Positions 5,142-5,241 of a stretch of 5,241 nt of DNA are shown one piece after another (the first letter of the stretch is position 1; each line of letters opens with the position of its first letter). The position numbers were made by a program, and so were the translations under genes. The stretch is from positions 1 to 5,241 of the forward strand of contig NZ_JARVGN010000138.1 of NCBI RefSeq assembly GCF_029762515.1, given 5' to 3'. The stretch comes from Methanocalculus sp. (GTDB lineage Archaea > Halobacteriota > Methanomicrobia > Methanomicrobiales > Methanocorpusculaceae). The notes beneath the pieces are model-generated. The model searched no databases, was not told the DNA's origin, and was given only the letters and a program-made list of their open reading frames with translations.

Positions 5142-5241
5142 ATGAAAAAATCATGTGAATAATGTGTGGATAAAAAAACCTAAATATCCTCACGAATGCA
5201 AAAATCTCACCATAGGATATCTTTTTAAAATAACCTCGTCT
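5142..5241. other. AT-rich right edge without a recognisable gene
   Basis: Runs of six and seven A (about 5145-5150 and 5172-5178) read as T-runs on the - strand and could serve as archaeal-type terminators for a gene arriving from the right. A T5 run sits at 5222-5226 on the + strand. No promoter or gene can be assigned within the window. Confidence 0.3.

Noticed and set aside
4920..5162. 80-residue + strand ORF over the end of the AlbA_2 gene
   Set aside because: It is an alternative frame of the AlbA_2 gene that continues into the repeat region; no ribosome binding site or known domain.
5032..5241. Open - strand frame of 69 codons running in from the right edge
   Set aside because: It runs straight through the palindromic repeat cluster, which produces a repetitive peptide, and has no recognisable family; probably chance.

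Overview
The window carries a compact, apparently complete CCWGG-type restriction-modification-repair module, followed by a small antitoxin-like gene and a large AlbA_2/ATPase protein. Archaeal-style TATA-like boxes, GGAG-type ribosome binding sites, moderate GC and a short HicB-type protein suggest a euryarchaeal methanogen, perhaps of the Methanomicrobia. This is an inference from general features; no rRNA or core marker gene is present to confirm it.

Layout. Bases 1-180 hold no convincing gene, but include a near-perfect 18-bp palindrome (124-141) in front of the first gene. On the + strand, an EcoRII-like restriction endonuclease (181-1371) overlaps a vsr mismatch endonuclease (1368-1775) by an ATGA junction. 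Converging on them from the other strand is a Dcm/M.EcoRII-like cytosine-C5 methyltransferase (2791 down to 1796), with only 20 bp between the stop codons. A TATA-like box (2834-2843) probably drives the methyltransferase. Further right on the - strand is a 55-residue HicB-like protein (2906-3073), too short for the usual ORF cut-offs. Its start overlaps the stop of a 40-codon ORF that may be a decayed transposase fragment. From 3341 to 5026 on the + strand lies a 561-residue protein with an AlbA_2 (Schlafen-like) domain, a GHKL-type ATPase-like domain and two winged helices. The last 215 bases hold a cluster of palindromic repeats and no convincing gene.

How it works together. The methyltransferase should mark the inner cytosine of CCWGG, the EcoRII-like enzyme should cut unmarked copies, and Vsr should nick T:G mismatches left when the methylated cytosine deaminates. 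Vsr is coupled here to the restriction gene, not to the methyltransferase as in E. coli dcm-vsr. The methyltransferase lacks the long N-terminal extension of M.EcoRII and Dcm, so expression control may lie elsewhere, for instance at the palindrome upstream of the restriction gene. The HicB-like and AlbA_2 genes are typical neighbours in defence or accessory islands, but the sequence does not show that they act with the restriction module. I see no clearly novel system. The points most worth a second look are the R-V coupling, the operator-like palindrome, the orphan HicB and the repeat cluster at the right end.
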